From NCBI GenBank assembly GCA_903922535.1, contig CAIXUF010000866.1:1-12726 (forward strand): DNA of 12,726 nt. Reading direction: 5' to 3'. The notes below the pieces were generated by a model, which was not told where the DNA came from, ran no database searches, and saw nothing but the letters and a program-made list of their open reading frames with translations. Below, piece by piece: positions 6,228 to 10,441 of the stretch (position 1 is the first letter of the stretch; every line of letters starts with the position of its first letter). The position numbers and the translations under genes were made by a program. This DNA is from Candidatus Hydrogenedentota bacterium. Lineage in GTDB: Bacteria; Hydrogenedentota; Hydrogenedentia; Hydrogenedentiales; CAITNO01.

Positions 6228-8123
6228 GTGAAACCCAGGAGGACCGTTTTCCCCATGTCGCTGGTGTTGCTGCTGGCCGCGGCGGCCGCGTTGGGTCGCC
6301 TTGCCGGGCGCGTGCTGCCCATGGGCGCAGGCGTCGAAGGCTGGGTGTTTCGGCTGGCGGCGGGCCTGTCCGGCTGTGCCGTGCTGGTGCTTGCCGTGGG
6401 GTCCCATTCGCTGCTTTCGGCGCAGGTGGCGCTGTTCGGCGTGGTGATTGCCGGCCTGGCGGGTGAGGCGGCGGGCAAGGTCTACCAGACGCCTGTTGGG
6501 CGGGGAGTGGGCGGGACGGCAAAAAAATGTGAAACAGAGCGGGTCTCAGAACGGCCTCTTGGTTTTGTCGAATGGCTGTGCATTGCGGTGGTGACACTGG
6601 GCCTGGCCATGGCGTTCTTTGCGGCCTGGGCGCCTGCCTCGGACCCGGCATCCACCGGCGGCACGCTGCTGCTGGCCCGGGGGCACGCACAGGCGGGCAG
6701 TTTGAAAATGCTGACCCACCTCTCCGGTTCAGGCAGTCCGCCGCTGATGACGGCGTTGTATGCCGCGGCCTACTACGGCGGCGGCGAACGTCCCGCCGTG
6801 CTGCTCGCCTGGGCGATGGGCCTGCTGGCCTGTGCGGCGGTCTATGTGCTGGGGAGGCGCATTGCGGGCCGGAAGGCGGGCATGGCCGCCGCGGCGCTGT
6901 TTGTCTGCATGCCGGTGTTTTTCGACCAGGCCTCGACGGCCTCGACCGGGTTGGCGCAGGCATTGTTTGTTTTGCTGGCGCTGGCGGCACTGCTCGCGTG
7001 GATGGACGAGGGCGACCCGGGCCGACTCGCGCTGGCGGGATGGATGGCCGGCTCGGCGCTGGGTGTGAGTCATGCCTGCGCCCCGTTCGCGCTGTTGCTG
7101 CCGCTGGCCGCGCTGTTTGGCGCGGGCGCGGGGCTGGACGATGCGGGACGGGGCGCGCGCCTGCGCGGCGCGCTGGGCCTGGCATTGGCGACCGCGTTGG
7201 GTGCGGCGCCGTTCTTGCTGCGCACCTGGCTGGCCACGGGCGATCCCCTCTATCCGTGGTTTCAGGCACTGTTTCCCTTGAAGGCGCACACCTGTCCTTA
7301 CGTTGCCGCGATGAAGGCAGACCCTGTCTTCGCACGCGATGGTTTCCATTGGGTTGCGTTCTTGCGGTATCCGTGGGACGTCATCATGCGTCCGTGGCAG
7401 TTTGGCGGCTGGGCAAAGTCGCCGGGAGGCATGCTGCTCGCGCTGGGTCTTCCGGGACTCCTCTACGGCGGCCGTCGCGCATGGGTCGCGTCGGCGCTGG
7501 CCGTTGCCGGCGGTGCGGCGCTCTGGTTTGTCCACCGGGGCGCACTGCCTGCATTGCCCTGTTTTGCGCTGATGACCGCCGTGTGCGGTGCCGCCGTGGT
7601 GCGGCTGCCCCGGTGGCGGGGCGCGGTGGCGGTGGCGCTGCTGATGGGATGCCTCTTTGGGCTTGGCCTGCACGCGATGCGTTTTCGGGATCAGATTCCG
7701 GTGCTGATGGGCCGCGAAACGCGGGAAGCCTACCTGGCGCGGCGGGCCCCGCATTACGGGGCGTGGGCGGCCGTCAATGCCCGTGCCGCACGGGTGTCGG
7801 GCACGCGGGTGGTCGTGCTGGACGACAGCGCGTATTTTGCCGACGTGCCGGTATGCGCCAATCAGGACGGCCTGCGGGTCGTGGCGGAAATGCAGGGCGG
7901 CGCACAGTTGAAATGGCTGCAGGGCCAGCGCGTGGGGCTGGTCCTCCTGCCTGAGGATGCGCTACGGGAGGATTCACCCCTCCCTCCCGAAGTGCGCGCC
8001 ATGGCCGCCTTTTGGAAGTCGAACACGGCAACCTTCCCGGTGGTCGAACACATCGACCTGCCCCGCATCGCCGGTGAGGGCGTCGAGCGGGTCGAGGTGC
8101 TGGCCTTCACGCCCAATCCGTGA
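6228..8123 (+). CDS. Polytopic membrane glycosyltransferase-like protein (GT39/ArnT type)
   Basis: The 631-residue product is dominated by roughly ten hydrophobic segments, beginning with a short KPRR basic N-terminus before the first helix. It ends with a soluble tail of about 110 residues (about 520-631). The layout fits lipid-linked-sugar glycosyltransferases of the GT-C fold (PMT/ArnT-like). Supporting marks are an acidic residue in the first large loop (D139 in SDPASTGG), the segment SGSPPLMTALYAAAYY, and a TGDPLYPWF motif (337-345) close to the TGNPLYPFF seen in many bacterial GT39-like proteins. D139 as the catalytic acid is inferred. The enzyme would act in the membrane, moving a polyprenyl-linked sugar to an unknown acceptor. 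The GTG start is provisional: ATG 6255 is in frame and has a perfect AGGAGG upstream, though 12 bases away. A terminator-like hairpin follows at 8143. Confidence 0.75.
   Translation: MKPRRTVFPMSLVLLLAAAAALGRLAGRVLPMGAGVEGWVFRLAAGLSGCAVLVLAVGSHSLLSAQVALFGVVIAGLAGEAAGKVYQTPVGRGVGGTAKKCETERVSERPLGFVEWLCIAVVTLGLAMAFFAAWAPASDPASTGGTLLLARGHAQAGSLKMLTHLSGSGSPPLMTALYAAAYYGGGERPAVLLAWAMGLLACAAVYVLGRRIAGRKAGMAAAALFVCMPVFFDQASTASTGLAQALFVLLALAALLAWMDEGDPGRLALAGWMAGSALGVSHACAPFALLLPLAALFGAGAGLDDAGRGARLRGALGLALATALGAAPFLLRTWLATGDPLYPWFQALFPLKAHTCPYVAAMKADPVFARDGFHWVAFLRYPWDVIMRPWQFGGWAKSPGGMLLALGLPGLLYGGRRAWVASALAVAGGAALWFVHRGALPALPCFALMTAVCGAAVVRLPRWRGAVAVALLMGCLFGLGLHAMRFRDQIPVLMGRETREAYLARRAPHYGAWAAVNARAARVSGTRVVVLDDSAYFADVPVCANQDGLRVVAEMQGGAQLKWLQGQRVGLVLLPEDALREDSPLPPEVRAMAAFWKSNTATFPVVEHIDLPRIAGEGVERVEVLAFTPNP
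6237..6242 (+). promoter_or_regulatory. AGGAGG that may set the alternative start at 6255
   Basis: A full Shine-Dalgarno sequence lies 12 bases before ATG 6255 and inside the coding sequence if GTG 6228 is used. The spacing is longer than usual. A start at 6255 would remove the first nine residues, including the basic KPRR patch that helps orient the first helix, so both starts remain possible. Confidence 0.45.
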
Positions 8124-8142
8124 GGTGCTTCTCCCTAGGCTC

Positions 8143-8170
8143 GCCGATCTCCTGATCGGCTCTTTGTTCT
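8143..8170 (+). terminator. Probable intrinsic terminator of the glycosyltransferase gene
   Basis: GCCGATC (8143-8149), loop TCCT and GATCGGC (8154-8160) form a perfect seven-pair hairpin followed by TCTTTGTTCT. It lies 20 bp after the stop at 8123. The stem is short but GC-rich. Part of it can pair instead with bases 8181-8190 (see findings). Confidence 0.6.
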
Positions 8171-8240
8171 CCAGGATGCAGATCAGGAGACAGGCATGTT
8201 TCGCAGAAGGAGCCCAAAGGAGCTTAGGTAGTGTTCGGAT

Positions 8241-8337
8241 AACCCAACGGGTTTATGGACCAAAGCCCAGGGTTGGCGGAAGGCAAAGCAACGCGGAGCC
8301 GAACGCCTACCCTGGGGATACTCCCATTTTCTCTTCT
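8241..8337 (+). repeat. REP-like composite palindrome, unit A
   Basis: The order is: small hairpin AACCC-AAC-GGGTT (8241-8253), a 12-nt spacer starting TATGG, and a large stem CCCAGGGTTGGCG (8266-8278) against CGCCTACCCTGGG (8304-8316) with one mismatch. The inner part is symmetric: GGC (8282-8284) pairs GCC (8298-8300) and GC (8288-8289) pairs GC (8293-8294), separated by 3x3 internal loops. The distal small hairpin expected at the end is the same one that opens unit B (8338-8350). Confidence 0.8.
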
Positions 8338-8451
8338 ACCCCAACGGGGTTTTGCGCCGTAGCCCGGGGTTGGTCGATGCCACGCAACCGTGTGGCAAGA
8401 CCTACCCTGGGTGCACGCCATCCATTTATAATTTTCCTACCCTGAATGGGT
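8338..8451 (+). repeat. REP-like composite palindrome, unit B (complete, 114 bp)
   Basis: The order is: small hairpin ACCCC-AAC-GGGGT (8338-8350), 12-nt spacer, large stem CCCGGGGTTGGTC (8363-8375) against GACCTACCCTGGG (8399-8411), inner stem TGCCAC/GTGGCA, a 27-nt A/T-richer spacer, and a terminal small hairpin ACCC-TGAAT-GGGT (8439-8451). Every segment has the same order as in the inverted unit at 10297-10410, and both are 114 bp. It ends just upstream of the transposase ribosome binding site. Confidence 0.85.
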
Positions 8452-8460
8452 TGAACAAAA

Positions 8461-8465
8461 GGAGG
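8461..8465 (+). promoter_or_regulatory. Ribosome binding site of the transposase gene
   Basis: GGAGG lies eight bases before ATG 8474 and nine bases after the terminal hairpin of REP-like unit B. The repeat would therefore form part of the transposase mRNA leader if transcription starts upstream. Confidence 0.75.
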
Positions 8466-8473
8466 ATCCGCCC

Positions 8474-8929
8474 ATGTCCCAGTCCCTGTCCATGGTCTAT
8501 CTTCACGCCGTCTTCTCCACCAAAGACCGCATCGGTTATCTCAAGGACGCCAACCTCCGCAACGATGTCTGGCAATTCATGGCGCGAACATCTGCCCGAA
8601 TGGACTGCCCCACCCTCGACATTGGCGGCACCTTGGATCACGTTCACGCACTCTTTCGTATGGACCGCGAAATCACTCAGGCAAATTGGGTCAAGGAGGT
8701 AAAACGCACCTCCTCCCTATGGATCAAGGCAAAGGCCCGTTCCCTGCATGACTTCCACTGGCAGAACGGCTACGCCCTGTTCTCCGTCAGCCCATCCCAA
8801 TTGGACACTGTTCGCAGGTACATTCAGAACCAAGAAACGCACCACGCTAAACGTGATTTCAAAGTTGAACTGCGGGCGCTTCTCAAAAAGCATGGCTTGG
8901 CATGGGATGAACGTTACGTTTGGGATTAA
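8474..8929 (+). CDS. IS200/IS605-type HUH (Y1) transposase, RAYT-like
   Basis: The 151-residue product has the size of IS200-family TnpA. It carries the HUH metal-binding pair H56-V57-H58 (in LDHVHALF) and the catalytic tyrosine Y116 followed by Q120, the Y-x3-Q arrangement of single-domain Y1 transposases. The segments MVYLHAVFSTKDR, VKEVKRTSS, WQNGYALFSVS and the DERYVWD end are typical of a common group of small transposases. All catalytic residues are intact, so it is probably functional. Such enzymes nick and join single-stranded DNA at hairpins. REP-like palindromes directly upstream (A, B) and about 75 bp downstream (C) suggest it acts on them, as RAYT transposases do on REP sequences. 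I cannot tell from sequence alone whether it is a mobile IS200-type element or a resident REP-associated transposase. Confidence 0.9.
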   Translation: MSQSLSMVYLHAVFSTKDRIGYLKDANLRNDVWQFMARTSARMDCPTLDIGGTLDHVHALFRMDREITQANWVKEVKRTSSLWIKAKARSLHDFHWQNGYALFSVSPSQLDTVRRYIQNQETHHAKRDFKVELRALLKKHGLAWDERYVWD

Positions 8930-9003
8930 TGCGCCGCGATTGTCTGACCCGGTTCAAGGAAGTCACCTCGCGCGACACGGTTCACAGGCAACGTCATCGG
9001 GGT

Positions 9004-9079
9004 ATCGCAACGGGATTATGGCGCACAGCCCGGGGTTGGCGAAAGGCGCAGCAACGCAGAGCCGAACGCCGACCCTGGG
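9004..9079 (+). repeat. REP-like composite palindrome, unit C (degenerate distal end)
   Basis: A weakened small hairpin ATCGC-AAC-GGGAT (9004-9016), a 12-nt spacer TATGG...CAG and a large stem CCCGGGGTTGGCG (9029-9041) against CGCCGACCCTGGG (9067-9079) are present. The inner part matches unit A closely, with the same GGC/GCC and GC/GC pairs. The distal ACCCTGAA..GGGT hairpin found in unit B and in the inverted unit is absent, so this unit is truncated or diverged. Confidence 0.75.
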
Positions 9080-9096
9080 TGCGCAGCCGCCGCCCA

Positions 9097-9133
9097 CCAA
9101 GCGCCTAACGCCTTTACGTTACGCCGCACTTGG
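9097..9133. other. Imperfect hairpin after REP-like unit C
   Basis: CCAAG (9097-9101) pairs CTTGG (9129-9133) and TAACG pairs CGTTA around a six-base centre, with unequal internal loops between. It sits close to where the distal hairpin of a complete REP-like unit should be and may mark the right end of the transposase module. Confidence 0.35.
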
Positions 9134-9303
9134 CACGTCCGAATCAGGCGCATTGCTTTTAGCGAATGGGCGTCGTCACTTCGGCGCGCTTGGCCTCGGC
9201 AACTGCATCCTTCGCTTCTTGCGCCCATTGGTATGAATTGTCATTTGGACACGTATGCCTGACAGGTTTATCCTGGAGCAACAATACAGGAGCGGAAACC
9301 ACC

Positions 9304-10107
9304 ATGAGGTCAGGTAGCAAATGGTCGCGCGATGAACTTCTTCTCGCCATGAATCTCTATTTTCGGATTCCATTTGGCAGACAACATTCACGGGCTCCAG
9401 AGATCGTCGAACTTGCAGCGATGCTTGGGCGAACTCCGAGCAGTGTGGCGATGAAATTGAACAACATAACGTCATTGGATCCAGATGAGAGTCTGCGCGG
9501 GGTGCGAGGGCTTAGAGGCGCAAGCAGCGTGGATCGCACAATCTGGGCAGAGTTTCAGAAGGACTGGGAACAGGCAACCGCCGAGAGTGAAGCGCTTTGG
9601 AACAGGTGGCTCCAGAAAAGGGAGCCGGGCGAAGGACACATGCCCCCATTTCTGGATGCGCCGAAACGCGAACATGAGAATGAGTGGGACAAATCGAGTC
9701 CCACGGAAAGAACGCAGCCCGCCAAGGTGCGTCTCGCCCAATCCTTCTTCAGAAAGGTTGTACTTGCGTCATACAACGGGTGCTGCTGTATAACAGGAAT
9801 TCCAGTTTCTCAATTGCTTATCGCGAGTCATATCCTTCCGTGGAGTACCCACCCCGAACATCGCGCAGACCCAAGAAACGGGTTGTGTCTTTCAAGACTG
9901 CATGACGCCGCATTTGACAAGGGACTCATTACATTTGACCAAGAGAATCGGCTGGTATTGTCAAAGAAGATCCGAGAGTATCTGCCTTTGGCAGCGATGA
10001 AGGATAATTTTGCCGTGTACGAGGGAACGGCGATTGCGCTTCCAGAACGGTTTATGCCAAACCCGCAATATCTAGCGACTCATCGTGAAAGCATTTTTTC
10101 CGTTTGA
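9304..10107 (+). CDS. HNH endonuclease of the restriction-endonuclease-like HNH_2 family
   Basis: The product is 267 residues. The C-terminal half carries the HNH nuclease signature of the family often annotated as putative restriction endonuclease (PF13391 type): a CCC-I-T-G knuckle (C160-C162), ASHILPW (H176), PRNGLCLS (N192) and LHDAAFDKGL (H200, D205). The N-terminal 60 residues (WSRDELLLAMNLYF, GRTPSSVAMKL) form a small helical module common to this family and probably involved in DNA binding. The active-site residues are intact. Its GC is about 45-48% in two sampled 60-bp lines, against about 65% in a sampled line of the glycosyltransferase gene, which points to recent transfer. It lies between a forward and an inverted REP-like unit and has no methyltransferase or other partner in the window. 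ATG 9304 is chosen because AGGAG lies 11 bases upstream and family similarity begins at KWSRDEL. A longer frame from 9166 adds 46 unconvincing residues. Anti-phage or mobile-element function is inference. Confidence 0.88.
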   Translation: MRSGSKWSRDELLLAMNLYFRIPFGRQHSRAPEIVELAAMLGRTPSSVAMKLNNITSLDPDESLRGVRGLRGASSVDRTIWAEFQKDWEQATAESEALWNRWLQKREPGEGHMPPFLDAPKREHENEWDKSSPTERTQPAKVRLAQSFFRKVVLASYNGCCCITGIPVSQLLIASHILPWSTHPEHRADPRNGLCLSRLHDAAFDKGLITFDQENRLVLSKKIREYLPLAAMKDNFAVYEGTAIALPERFMPNPQYLATHRESIFSV

Positions 10108-10441
10108 AGAAACTCCTTTCCAAGAATGGACAACAAGCAGGTGGTGCAGAACAGAGAGTGGGATACACCCGCCGACAAAGAGATGGGGTCAACCTGTCGC
10201 AAGACCGTTTCTACTGATATTTTGCGATCGAAGTTAGGCTATCGGCGATGTACAACGTTGCCTTCCGCCACCCGGAAACCCTTGCGAGGCTGCATAACCC
10301 CTTCAGGGTAAAATACTTGAGGGGGTGGCACTTTTCCCCAGGGTAGGCCGCGTCACGCTATCGCGTGACTTCGGCCAACCCTGGGCTATGCTCCATAACC
10401 CCGTTGGGGTATCCGGACAAACCGAGCCATCGTCGATTCTG
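10108..10441. other. Intergenic region with the inverted REP-like unit
   Basis: No gene is supported between the HNH stop and the 3' end of the GH127 gene. Bases 10108-10290 show nothing recognisable; a 61-codon frame there runs into the repeat and lacks family features. Bases 10297-10410 are REP-like unit D. Confidence 0.55.
10297..10410 (-). repeat. REP-like composite palindrome, unit D (complete, inverted, 114 bp)
   Basis: Read on the minus strand the order is: ACCCC-AAC-GGGGT (10398-10410), 12-nt spacer starting TATGG, large stem CCCAGGGTTGGCCG (10372-10385) against CGGCCTACCCTGGG (10337-10350), inner stem GTCACGC/GCGTGAC (10352-10358 and 10363-10369), 27-nt spacer and terminal hairpin ACCC-TGAAG-GGGT (10297-10309). 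This is the geometry of unit B with different inner-stem bases. It starts 31 bp past the GH127 stop codon and could also serve as a 3' end structure for that transcript. Confidence 0.85.

Larger units (their letters stand above)
8124..8473. other. Gene-free stretch holding a terminator and two REP-like units
   Basis: From the glycosyltransferase stop to the transposase start there is no supported gene. The left 115 bp carry the terminator-like hairpin and an alternative inverted repeat. Bases 8241-8451 are two head-to-tail REP-like units that end only nine bases before the transposase ribosome binding site. Confidence 0.7.
8241..9133 (+). mobile_element. Putative REP/transposase module (REPtron-like)
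   Basis: The module consists of the transposase gene plus REP-like units A and B upstream and unit C downstream, all in the same orientation. A further imperfect hairpin lies at 9097-9133. The true ends are not defined by target duplications, as expected for HUH enzymes, which make none. The boundaries given are the outermost related palindromes. Confidence 0.5.
8930..9303. other. Gene-free stretch between the transposase and HNH genes
   Basis: It contains REP-like unit C and an adjacent imperfect hairpin (9097-9133), then the 5' flank of the HNH gene. On the minus strand, bases 9162-9250 read like the end of a helical protein (QWAQEAKDAVAEAKRA) that stops at 9159, possibly a gene remnant. 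No complete gene is supported. A CTGACA box at 9259-9264 is not followed by a clear -10 at the right distance. Confidence 0.5.

Noticed and set aside
8241..9079. CRISPR array
   Set aside because: The repeats are palindromic composite units with unequal distances and a gene between them. There are no 25-40-nt direct repeats with unique spacers and no cas genes.
9097..9133. Integron attC-like site (GCCTAAC ... GTTACGC)
   Set aside because: The halves are only six bases apart, the second box does not fit GTTRRRY, and no integrase or cassette structure is present.
9166..9303. N-terminal extension of the HNH protein to ATG 9166
   Set aside because: The extra 46 residues look like antisense sequence and precede the family's N-terminal module. 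AGGAG supports ATG 9304.
10126..10311. 61-codon frame after the HNH gene
   Set aside because: Its end is translated REP-like repeat and the rest shows no family features.
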